Shown here: positions 1 through 7,298 of the stretch, one piece after another
Numbering within the stretch: the stretch's first letter is position 1
How the letters are laid out: the number at the start of each line of letters is the position of its first letter
From: Muricomes sp.
GTDB taxonomy: Bacteria; Bacillota; Clostridia; Lachnospirales; Lachnospiraceae
Length of the DNA: 7,298 bases
Reading direction: 5' to 3'
Assembly: GCA_020024675.1 (NCBI GenBank)
Contig: JAHHTM010000057.1
Coordinates: 1 to 7,298 of the forward strand
The notes under the pieces: generated by a model
What the model saw: the letters and a program-made list of their open reading frames with translations, nothing else
Told to the model about the DNA's origin: nothing
Database searches by the model: none
Translations under genes and position numbers: made by a program

Positions 1-661
1 CAACTTTCAAATTGTGTGAAATAAAAAGATACGTAAGATTTCTTTCTTTCTGAAGTTTTTTCATTAAATTTAATATCTGTGCCTGAACAGAAACATCTAA
101 TGCAGATACTGCTTCATCCGCTATGATAAATTCTGGATCTAATAATAAAGCTGCTGCTATGCTGACCCTCTGACGCTGTCCGCCACTTAATTCACTTGGA
201 TATTTATCTGCATAAGATTCATCCAGTCCAACTTGCCTTAGTACATCTGAAATTTTATTCTTTCGACCCAGAGCGTTTATACTGGTACCTGTTTTTAATG
301 GTTCTTCTAAAATCCATCCAATTTTCTTTTTTGGATTAAGAGAAGAATAAGGATCTTGAAAAATCATTTGAATCTTCTTGCGAATTTCTTTTCTCTTCTC
401 TCTATTCATTTTCGATAGTTATTCACCATTATAAAAGATTTCTCCTTCGGACGGAGAATAAATTCCTGCCAGAACCTGGCCTGGTGTAGATGTTCCACAT
501 CCAGACTCTCCAACAAGTCCATATGTACATCCTTTTGGAATTTTAAGGTTTAACTGTTCAACTGCTTTTACATATTTCTTTTTATCAAAAAGCTTTTTTC
601 TTGGAACAGGATAGTATTTTTTTAGATTTTTCGTTTCTATCAAAATATTTGTATTATTCAT
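1..661 (-). pseudogene. Broken DppF/OppF-type ABC transporter ATPase (nonsense codon and damaged Walker A; 3' end outside window)
   Basis: This is the second nucleotide-binding subunit of the peptide/nickel-class importer encoded upstream. Translation from the ATG at 661 gives 80 residues and then an in-frame TAA at 419-421. The same frame then stays open for 139 more codons to the window edge, so this is a nonsense mutation, not a frameshift. Upstream of the stop, the Walker A region (residues 51-58) reads GESGCGTS where the family has GESGCGKS: lysine 57 is threonine (ACA at 491-493) and residue 60 is proline (CCA at 482-484) where leucine is usual. Downstream of the stop the Q-loop ([10 protein letters not shown], codons 101-110), signature (LSGGQRQR, 158-165), Walker B (IIADEA, 179-184, catalytic Glu 183), D-loop (SALD) and H-loop His 216 all remain. 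The start overlaps the end of the upstream ATPase by 8 bp (ATGAATAA) and has GGAGG 8 nt upstream. An ATG at 676 is possible but has no ribosome binding site. As written, a functional ATPase cannot be made. A sequencing error could explain one change but hardly all three. Confidence 0.85.
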
Positions 662-1691
662 TTCCTGTTCCTCCATATAAATTGCATCTTACCTGTCGGT
701 CTTTGATTCGTTTAAGTTCCGGACAATGTTTTTTGCATTCTTCTTTTACTTCAATACATCTTCCTGTAAATGGACATCCTTCTTCTTTTCTTTGTTCCAA
801 CGATTCTACAAATCCTGGTACACAAAAAATAGGCTCATCTTTTTTCTCTGGATCTGGTACTGAAGACAAAAGTCCCTTTGTATAAGGATGCATTGGCTCT
901 TGCAATACTTTTTTTGTATCCCCATGTTCAACAATTTTCCCGCCATACATGACCATAACCTGATCACACACTTCCCGGATCACACCCAGATCGTGAGAGA
1001 TCAGAAGAATCATGGAATCCGATTCCTCATTTAGTTCTTTTAAAAGATCAAGGATCTGTGCCTGTATCGTGACATCAAGGGCTGTTGTCGGTTCATCTGC
1101 AATAATAAGATCTGGTTTATTGATCAGAGCCATTGCAATCATAACTCTTTGTTTCATTCCTCCGGAAAGCTGATGTGGATATTCTTTATACAATTCTTTT
1201 ACTCGGGACAATCCTACCTTTTCCATCATCGCAAGTGCTTTTTCTTCTGCTTCTTTTTTGCCTGCCATCTTATGATGAATGCGGTAACTTTCCGAAATCT
1301 GTTTTCCAACAGCCATAAGCGGATTTAATGCACTCATCGGATCTTGAAAGATCATGGATATTTTTGCACCTCTGAATGTGCATCTTTGCTCTTCATTTAA
1401 TGAATATAAATCTTGACCATTAAGAAGGATCTGACCCTTTTCTATTTTCGCTGCAGATGGAAGAAGCCCTATGACAGATAATGACGTAAGACTTTTTCCA
1501 CAACCAGATTCTCCTACCAGCCCTACAATCTGTCCTGGGTGAATCTCAAATTCAACATTCGAAAGTGCTTTATAATCTTTTCCCCTGCTGTGGATTGTCA
1601 CGGTAAGATTTTTTACCTTCAGATTCTTTTCCTGATTTTCTATCTTCAATTTTGGCGCATCCAAGTTCTGTTTCTTTTTTTTCCAAAACAT
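654..1691 (-). CDS. DppD/OppD-type ABC transporter ATP-binding protein
   Basis: This 345-residue cytoplasmic ATPase powers import of a peptide-class substrate through the two permeases encoded just upstream. All ABC motifs are intact: Walker A GESGCGKS (residues 60-67, Lys 66), Q-loop FQDP (Gln 116), signature LSGGMKQR (175-182), Walker B LIIADEP (195-201, catalytic Glu 200), D-loop ALD, and H-loop ISHDL (His 233). The C-terminal oligopeptide-transporter domain is present, with the HPYTKGLL motif (269-276) and a cysteine set at 306, 312, 319, 323 and 336 typical of OppD/DppD proteins. Length is normal for the family. A lysine-rich stretch of about 20 residues precedes the usual beginning of the domain, and no later Met is available, so I keep the ATG at 1691. 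Its site is a modest AGAGGAAG about 11 nt upstream, within the permease gene, whose TAG ends 1 nt before this ATG. Its partner ATPase downstream is broken, so this may be the only working ATPase of the operon. Peptide, nickel or another small solute are all possible substrates. Confidence 0.95.
   Translation of the reverse strand: MFWKKKKQNLDAPKLKIENQEKNLKVKNLTVTIHSRGKDYKALSNVEFEIHPGQIVGLVGESGCGKSLTSLSVIGLLPSAAKIEKGQILLNGQDLYSLNEEQRCTFRGAKISMIFQDPMSALNPLMAVGKQISESYRIHHKMAGKKEAEEKALAMMEKVGLSRVKELYKEYPHQLSGGMKQRVMIAMALINKPDLIIADEPTTALDVTIQAQILDLLKELNEESDSMILLISHDLGVIREVCDQVMVMYGGKIVEHGDTKKVLQEPMHPYTKGLLSSVPDPEKKDEPIFCVPGFVESLEQRKEEGCPFTGRCIEVKEECKKHCPELKRIKDRQVRCNLYGGTGNE
670..674 (-). promoter_or_regulatory. 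Ribosome binding site of the DppF-type gene
   Basis: GGAGG lies 8 nt upstream of the ATG at 661, inside the last codons of the upstream ATPase. It decides the start at 661 over the in-frame ATG at 676, which this motif directly abuts and which has no Shine-Dalgarno sequence of its own. Confidence 0.7.
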
Positions 1692-1692
1692 C

Positions 1693-2526
1693 CTATGCTT
1701 CTTCCTCTCTTTGTGGCATACGGTGATCCAGATAATCTCTTAATCCATCTCCCAGCAAATTAAATCCCAAAACAAGGATTGTAATCATAACTCCCGGAAT
1801 GACCGCATACATCGGATTTGTTAAAAGGTAAGACTGTGCTTCGAAAAGCATTCTTCCCCAGCTTGGGTGGGGTGGCTGTATTCCCAGTCCCAAAAAACTA
1901 AGCCCTGCTTCTGAAAGAATTGCACTTGAAATACCAAGTGTAAAAGTCACAAGAAGAGAGGATGAAATATTGGGAAGAATATGGAATATCATAATGCGCA
2001 AATCGGAAATCCCTCTGGATTTTGCCGCTTTGATGTATTCCATTTCTTTGATCTGCATAAATCCTGTTCTTGTCATTCTGCAAAATCTTGGAATAGACAT
2101 AATCCCAAGTGCAAGAATCATATTTCCAATTCCATTTCCAAAAACAGTGATGAGGACAAGTGCAAGAATCACACCTGGAAATGCCATTTTTGCATCCATA
2201 AGGCGCATGACGATCTCGTCAATCCATCCTCCAAAATATCCGGCTACAGCCCCAAGGATCACTCCAACGACCATACCTGTTAACACTGCTCCAAAGCCGA
2301 TTCCAAAGGCCATCTGAGAACCTTTCATGATGCGGCTTAAAATATCTCTTCCAAAATTGTCTGTTCCCAAAAGATGCTGCATAGACGGCATCGCAAGTGT
2401 ATTTACGCTATCCATTTTATTTGGAGGATATGGAAGATAAAAAAAACTTACGATCAACATAAGAAGTAAAAAAGAGACCAACACTACACCTGTAACCAGA
2501 TTTGCGTTCCTTCTTTTTTCATTCAT
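1693..2526 (-). CDS. DppC/OppC-type ABC transporter permease
   Basis: This 277-residue inner-membrane permease is the second half of the translocation channel. After a short basic N-terminus (MNEKRR) comes a first membrane segment at about residues 11-30. Next is the OppC-type stretch HLLGTDNFGRDILSRI (51-66), and then further hydrophobic segments at about 73-96, 115-145, 187-207 and 240-260. The cytoplasmic EAA loop that docks on the ATPases is EYIKAAKSRG followed by HILPN (163-186). LSEAGLSFLGLGI followed by PSWG (204-224) is highly typical of the family. The ATG at 2526 overlaps the TGA of the upstream permease as ATGA, which suggests translational coupling, and a strong AAGGAGG sits 9 nt upstream. 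Length is within the family range, at the short end. Whether it is peptide- or nickel-type cannot be decided from the sequence. Confidence 0.95.
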   Translation of the reverse strand: MNEKRRNANLVTGVVLVSFLLLMLIVSFFYLPYPPNKMDSVNTLAMPSMQHLLGTDNFGRDILSRIMKGSQMAFGIGFGAVLTGMVVGVILGAVAGYFGGWIDEIVMRLMDAKMAFPGVILALVLITVFGNGIGNMILALGIMSIPRFCRMTRTGFMQIKEMEYIKAAKSRGISDLRIMIFHILPNISSSLLVTFTLGISSAILSEAGLSFLGLGIQPPHPSWGRMLFEAQSYLLTNPMYAVIPGVMITILVLGFNLLGDGLRDYLDHRMPQREEEA

Positions 2527-3479
2527 CGGTTCTCTCCTCCTTCAATACGTATCCTTGGATCTACCACTGTATACAGAATATCGATTACCAGATTCATGAC
2601 AAGCACTGTAACTGCCAGATAAAAAACGATTCCCTGTACAAGTGGAAAATCTCTGTTTCCAACACCTGATGTCAGCAATCTTCCAATGCCCGGAAGATTA
2701 AATACATTTTCAATAATCACACTGCCACCTAGTACATCAACCACAATCATTCCAAGAATTGTAAGAGATGGGAGGAGTGCATTTTTCAATACATGTCTAT
2801 ATAATGCCTGATTCATTGTCAGCCCTTTACTTCTTGCTGTCCGCACATAATCCTGTGTCATCTCATCCAAAAGCGTATTTTTCAGATAGCGGATCACCGT
2901 TGCTGATGTTCCTATTGCAATTGCACATGATGGCAGTATCAGACTTAAAAACGATCCCATCGGATCTTCGCTAAATGAAATATAATCTCCTGACGGGAGC
3001 AGGTTCAACGTTACAGAAAATAACAGAATCAGCAATATCCCTACCCAAAAAGAGGGTAGGGATACTCCAAGCTGTGTCAGGGAAGAAAAAATAACTGCAC
3101 TTTTTTTATTTCTGTTTTTTACAAGATAAATAGAAACAGGTACCACGATCACTACTGTCAGTAAAATCGACAGCAGTGCCAGTGATACTGTTACAGGAAG
3201 ACTACTTTTAAGTAATTCCCCTACCGGAATCTGATAACGGATCGAATCTCCCAGGTCCCCTTTGATTGCTCCACCTACCCAGTTTAGATATCTTTCTACC
3301 ATTGGCTTGTCAATTTGTAACTTCTGTTCCAAAGCCTCAACCTGAAGTGGATCTGCGTCCACTCCAAGCATGATCTCTGCCGGATTTCCCGGAAGAATCT
3401 GAAAAACACCAAATGTAAGTAATGAAACTATAAACAATGTAACCACTGCTGCTGCTACTTTCCTAAGTGCATATCTCAC
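2523..3479 (-). CDS. DppB/OppB-type ABC transporter permease
   Basis: This 318-residue integral membrane protein is the first permease of the importer. Hydrophobic segments lie at about residues 8-29, 98-121, 133-160, 176-198, 238-258 and 284-306, matching the six-helix DppB/OppB layout. The N-terminal region has the expected LPGNPAEIMLG (29-39), followed by a large external loop containing GDLGDSI (74-80). The EAA loop is YVRTARSKGL followed by RHVLKNALLP (211-237), then ENVFNLPGIGRLL (257-269) and the terminal YTVVDPRIR (303-311). The start is a GTG at 3479-3477. It is chosen because an AGGAGGA sits 6 nt upstream and the product begins with the usual MRYALRK-like leader; no ATG occurs near this position. 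The gene begins 16 nt after the TAG of the binding-protein gene and overlaps the next permease by 4 nt. Confidence 0.95.
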   Translation of the reverse strand: MRYALRKVAAAVVTLFIVSLLTFGVFQILPGNPAEIMLGVDADPLQVEALEQKLQIDKPMVERYLNWVGGAIKGDLGDSIRYQIPVGELLKSSLPVTVSLALLSILLTVVIVVPVSIYLVKNRNKKSAVIFSSLTQLGVSLPSFWVGILLILLFSVTLNLLPSGDYISFSEDPMGSFLSLILPSCAIAIGTSATVIRYLKNTLLDEMTQDYVRTARSKGLTMNQALYRHVLKNALLPSLTILGMIVVDVLGGSVIIENVFNLPGIGRLLTSGVGNRDFPLVQGIVFYLAVTVLVMNLVIDILYTVVDPRIRIEGGENR

Positions 3480-3485
3480 ACCTGT

Positions 3486-3492
3486 TCCTCCT
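3486..3492 (-). promoter_or_regulatory. Ribosome binding site supporting a GTG start
   Basis: AGGAGGA lies 6 nt before the GTG at 3479 and within the 16-nt gap after the binding-protein stop. It supports the non-ATG start of the DppB-type permease. Confidence 0.7.
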
Positions 3493-3495
3493 GCT

Positions 3496-5013
3496 CTACT
3501 TTACTGTTCGGATACTTCCCATATCATAAAATGTTACAGGATAGATATTCATATTCGTAAAGTTTTTATTCACTGCATAAATAAGATATGGATCCTGAAT
3601 AAAAACGGCTGCCGCATGATCTGCAAGCATCTGCTGACATTCTTTGTAAATTTCTGCACGTTCTTCCTGTACAGTTGTAGATGCTGCATCTATCACAAGC
3701 TGATCATATTCCGGATTTGAAAATTTAAAATAATTTTTCCCATAAGTTGATGTAAAACGATTCAGGAAATCCTGTGGATCAAGTTTTCCTGTGTGTGCAA
3801 CGATTGATGTCTGATAATCTGCATTCTTATAAACCTGATCCAGCCATTGTGCCCATTCTACCAACTGTATCTCTACTATGATGCCTACCTTTTCTAACTG
3901 ACTTTTTATGACCTGTGCTGCATCTACATGTTCCTGGTAGTTAGAAGGTACTTTCATGGTAATTGCAAACCCATCTGGATACCCTGCTTCTTTCAGCAGT
4001 TCTTTTGCTTTTTCAAGATTGGTCTCGTAACCTTTTATATCGTCCTTATAATAAGCCTGCATACTAGGACTTAAAAAACTTTCCAGACGTCTTCCATGTC
4101 CTTTTGTAACTGTGTTGATGATCTCATCTTTATCAATTGCATAATTTACAGCCTGTCTGACTTTTTCATTATCAAATGGTGCTACTGCATTATTCATGGA
4201 CATCAACTGTACTGCATTACGCATTCCTTCTACAATCTCAAATTTGTTTCCAAGTACTTCTATATTTTCCGGTTGTACTGTCGCAATGTCCAATCCACCT
4301 GATTTTAAAGCCATCAAAATGGCATTGTTGTCTGTCATAATCCTGAATTCTACATTTTCTATCTCAGGAATCCTTGATTCCACTGTATGATAATTTGGAT
4401 TTTTGGTAAGGATCACTTTCTGTCCCTGTAAATATTCTTTAAACATATATGGCCCTGTACCAATAGGATGTGTCTCATCATCTTTATAATCTTTCTCCTG
4501 AATAGACACAATACATTTGCATAAGAAGCCGGCATCGACATGTTTTAACCTGAAGAGTACTGTTTCTTCATCCGGCGTCTCAACCGCCTCTAAAACATCT
4601 GCCATTACTTGTTTTAATGGTTCACTTCCATTTAAACCGGCAAGTGTTTCATAAGTATATTTTACGTCCTTTGCAGAAAAATCTTTTCCATCATGGAATT
4701 TAATTCCCTTTTTTAATTTAAACCGATATGTCAGACCTTCATCTTCTATTTCATAGCTCTCTGCCAGACACGGAAGAAAATTTCCATCTGTATCAAAAGT
4801 CAAAAGACTCTCGTATACATTCATCATGATACCTTCTGTATCTGATGCTGCCGAAAGCATTGGGTTTAAATTGTCAGGTTCTGCACTGACTGCAATTTTA
4901 ATAGTATCTGCTTTTTTGGATGCGTCTTTTTCTTTGTTCCCACATCCTGTTCCTGCCACTGCGATGCTCGCAGCCATGAGCAATGCTAATGCTCTTTTCA
5001 TCATTTTTTTCAT
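3496..5013 (-). CDS. Family 5 extracellular solute-binding lipoprotein of the ABC importer (peptide/nickel class)
   Basis: This 505-residue lipoprotein captures the substrate outside the membrane and delivers it to the two permeases. The N-terminus is a lipoprotein signal: a basic MKKMMKR, a hydrophobic core at residues 8-20, and a lipobox ending GTGC with the lipidated Cys at 24, followed by a charged linker. The mature protein begins TIKIAVSAEPDNLNP (38-51). The family 5 pattern runs from AESYEIEDEG to GIKFHDG (84-109), followed by AKDVKYTYE and IGTGPYMF (184-191). LDPQDFLNRF (411-420) aligns by eye with the ligand-region GDPDNF stretch of DppA, which is an inference. I chose the ATG at 5013 because AAGGAGG lies 6 nt upstream; an ATG at 5034 would place this site inside the gene and lacks a good one itself. 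Normal length, and no truncation is seen. The substrate is unresolved: peptide is most likely, nickel-chelate or other solutes are possible. Confidence 0.93.
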   Translation of the reverse strand: MKKMMKRALALLMAASIAVAGTGCGNKEKDASKKADTIKIAVSAEPDNLNPMLSAASDTEGIMMNVYESLLTFDTDGNFLPCLAESYEIEDEGLTYRFKLKKGIKFHDGKDFSAKDVKYTYETLAGLNGSEPLKQVMADVLEAVETPDEETVLFRLKHVDAGFLCKCIVSIQEKDYKDDETHPIGTGPYMFKEYLQGQKVILTKNPNYHTVESRIPEIENVEFRIMTDNNAILMALKSGGLDIATVQPENIEVLGNKFEIVEGMRNAVQLMSMNNAVAPFDNEKVRQAVNYAIDKDEIINTVTKGHGRRLESFLSPSMQAYYKDDIKGYETNLEKAKELLKEAGYPDGFAITMKVPSNYQEHVDAAQVIKSQLEKVGIIVEIQLVEWAQWLDQVYKNADYQTSIVAHTGKLDPQDFLNRFTSTYGKNYFKFSNPEYDQLVIDAASTTVQEERAEIYKECQQMLADHAAAVFIQDPYLIYAVNKNFTNMNIYPVTFYDMGSIRTVK

Positions 5014-5019
5014 GATATG

Positions 5020-5026
5020 CCTCCTT
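5020..5026 (-). promoter_or_regulatory. Ribosome binding site of the solute-binding protein gene
   Basis: AAGGAGG lies 6 nt before the ATG at 5013. It fixes the start there and removes seven residues (MITRRHI) that the upstream in-frame ATG at 5034 would add. Confidence 0.75.
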
Positions 5027-5049
5027 GTTATCATTCTCTTTCGAGATAC

Positions 5050-5077
5050 AATACAGTATTCATGTCTTCATCATGAA
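5050..5077 (-). promoter_or_regulatory. Two adjacent inverted repeats in the transporter leader (possible operator, unassigned)
   Basis: Two small dyads lie between the promoter and the binding-protein gene. Positions 5050-5060 read AATACAGTATT, a perfect 5-bp inverted repeat around one base. Positions 5059-5077 contain TTCATG, a 7-bp spacer and CATGAA, a perfect 6-bp inverted repeat. They overlap by two bases. Either could be a binding site for a repressor acting downstream of the start of transcription, or chance in AT-rich DNA. I recognise no known regulator motif. Confidence 0.25.
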
Positions 5078-5097
5078 AACATTTTTATTTTGTAGTA

Positions 5098-5116
5098 GCA
5101 CCCTTAAAAGGTGTGC
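5098..5116 (-). other. Small imperfect hairpin near the 5' end of the transporter leader
   Basis: On the plus strand GCACCCTT and AAGGTGTGC pair around a 2-base AA loop with one bulged T, giving an 8-bp stem. In the minus-strand transcript it would lie about 10 nt after the predicted start of transcription. No U-tract follows it, so it is not a terminator. It could stabilise the 5' end of the message or act as an operator, but no riboswitch class is recognised. Confidence 0.3.
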
Positions 5117-5130
5117 TCTGTAACTTTTTT

Positions 5131-5159
5131 ATTATACAACGCCTTTTCTGTTATGACAA
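5131..5159 (-). promoter_or_regulatory. Sigma-A type promoter of the ABC importer operon
   Basis: On the minus strand the -35 box is TTGTCA (5154-5159, five of six consensus bases) and the -10 box is TATAAT (5131-5136, perfect), separated by exactly 17 bp. Transcription would start near 5124, giving a leader of about 110 nt before the ATG at 5013. The promoter sits directly after the ATP synthase terminator, so the importer operon appears to be transcribed on its own. Confidence 0.85.
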
Positions 5160-5164
5160 GGAAC

Positions 5165-5208
5165 AAAAAAAGAGCGAAGAAATGCTCTTATCACATTTCT
5201 TCGCTTTT
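5165..5208 (-). terminator. Rho-independent terminator of the ATP synthase operon
   Basis: A perfect 12-bp inverted repeat (5173-5184 and 5194-5205, arms AGCGAAGAAATG and CATTTCTTCGCT) with a 9-nt loop is followed in the minus-strand transcript by CTCTTTTTTT, including seven consecutive U at 5165-5171. The stem can be extended outward by A-U pairs and a wobble. It begins two bases after the atpC stop. On the plus strand only a mixed T-rich tail follows, so bidirectional action is doubtful and nothing is encoded on that strand. Confidence 0.93.
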
Positions 5209-5210
5209 AT

Positions 5211-5612
5211 TTATTTCTTCACACTTAATCTCACCAGAGCTCTTTGAAGCTTGGCCTGTGCCATTTTGTATTCCTGTTCTGTCAGGTCTTTTGCTGAAAG
5301 CTGTGCTTCTGCTCTTCTTTTGGCCTCTTCGGCTCTCACTTCATCGATATCCTCTTTCCATTCCCATGTGGTTGCCATAATACGGCACGTACCATTCATC
5401 ACGGAAAGCATTCCACCAATGCACGCAGCTTCTTTTACTGTACCATCTTCAAGAACTACATGGGCCTCGCCCATTCCAAGTGCTGTACAGTAATTACAAT
5501 GTCCTGCAAGAATTGCAAGATCTCCAGTAATGCTTCGTACTACCACACGTTCTACATTGTCCTGAAACAGTAATCCATCTGGTGTTCCAATTCGTAATGG
5601 GAAGGTCTTCAT
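5211..5612 (-). CDS. atpC: F-type ATP synthase epsilon subunit
   Basis: This 133-residue central-stalk subunit of F1 sits at the foot of gamma against the c-ring and, in many bacteria, moderates ATP hydrolysis through its C-terminal helices. The N-terminal beta-sandwich (about residues 1-86) contains the typical TPDGLLFQDNVERVVVRSITG and GDLAILAGH stretches and the MNGTCRIMA region. The C-terminal helical hairpin (about 90-130) is rich in Ala, Glu, Lys and Arg, with RAEEAKRRAEAQL followed by YKMAQAKLQRALVRL. Length matches the family. The ATG at 5612 has AAAGGAGG 7 nt upstream (5620-5627), overlapping the atpD stop codon; the gap between the two genes is 13 nt. It is the last gene of the operon, directly before the terminator. 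A cysteine pair at residues 39 and 42 is unusual-looking but has no known role. Confidence 0.97.
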   Translation of the reverse strand: MKTFPLRIGTPDGLLFQDNVERVVVRSITGDLAILAGHCNYCTALGMGEAHVVLEDGTVKEAACIGGMLSVMNGTCRIMATTWEWKEDIDEVRAEEAKRRAEAQLSAKDLTEQEYKMAQAKLQRALVRLSVKK

Positions 5613-5625
5613 AAGAATTCCTCCT

Positions 5626-7298
<1,673 letters not shown>

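Noticed and set aside
1..220. Departures from common DppF motifs after the stop: DEA for DEP in Walker B, SHNL for SHDL at the H-loop, IAAAL for IARAL after the signature
   Set aside because: I first read these as further decay, but such variants fit a Firmicute subfamily of these ATPases as I recall it, and the catalytic Glu and His are kept. They are not counted as evidence of inactivation.
1..661. Frameshift or two separate genes as the explanation for the broken ATPase
   Set aside because: Codons checked from 661 down to the window edge stay in one frame; only the TAA interrupts. The ATG at 409 has no ribosome binding site of its own suited to an independent gene.
601..885. Plus-strand open frame opposite the ends of the two ATPase genes
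   Set aside because: It is antisense to conserved coding sequence, has no ribosome binding site or recognisable domain, and reads as a low-complexity shadow. The same holds for the plus-strand frames at 1539-1763, 1970-2317, 2768-2974, 4096-4390, 4826-5095, 5251-5493, 6479-6880 and 6874-7108.
5014..5034. ATG at 5034 as the start of the solute-binding protein
   Set aside because: It would bury a perfect AAGGAGG inside the gene and put MITRRHI before an otherwise typical lipoprotein signal. The ATG at 5013 is better.
5031..5063. Ten-codon leader frame (MNTVLYLERE) just upstream of the binding-protein gene
   Set aside because: There is no convincing ribosome binding site, no run of a single amino acid as in attenuation peptides, and nothing to suggest translation.
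5111..5380. Plus-strand open frame spanning the intergenic gap and the atpC terminator
   Set aside because: It reads through a clear terminator hairpin and lies antisense to atpC. No start signal or conserved motif supports it.

Overview
The window reads as part of the chromosome of an AT-rich, Gram-positive, anaerobic Firmicute, most likely from the Lachnospiraceae/Clostridia. The grounds are protein style (the beta subunit carries LICPYAKGG, and the binding protein is a lipoprotein with a lipobox), strong AGGAGG-type ribosome binding sites, and tight minus-strand operons. The family placement is inferred from recognition, not from a search. Every supported gene is on the minus strand, so transcription runs from high to low coordinates.

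Region 1 (about 7298 down to 5165) is the 3' end of an F-type ATP synthase operon in the standard order gamma (atpG, cut by the window edge), beta (atpD), epsilon (atpC). It closes with a clear intrinsic terminator that begins two bases after the atpC stop.

Region 2 (5164 down to 5014) is an intergenic and leader stretch. It holds a near-consensus sigma-A promoter (TTGTCA, 17 bp, TATAAT) pointing into region 3, then a leader of about 110 nt with two or three small inverted repeats of unknown meaning.

Region 3 (5013 down to 1) is a five-gene ABC importer operon of the peptide/nickel (Dpp/Opp/Nik) class: lipoprotein solute-binding protein, DppB-type permease, DppC-type permease, DppD-type ATPase and DppF-type ATPase. 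Genes are 16 nt apart, 1 nt apart, or overlapping by 4 and 8 nt. The substrate cannot be read from the sequence; a peptide is the default guess.

The main anomaly is the last gene, the DppF-type ATPase. It has an in-frame TAA at codon 81, and just upstream its Walker A lysine is replaced by threonine and the leucine of the GKSTL stretch by proline. The frame stays open after the stop to the window edge and keeps the Q-loop, signature, Walker B and H-loop, so it looks like a recently inactivated gene. Its four operon partners look intact.

I found no previously undescribed system. There are no RNA genes, mobile elements, CRISPR arrays or long repeats that I can support. The only gene-free stretch approaching 200 bases is the promoter/terminator gap at 5014-5210.
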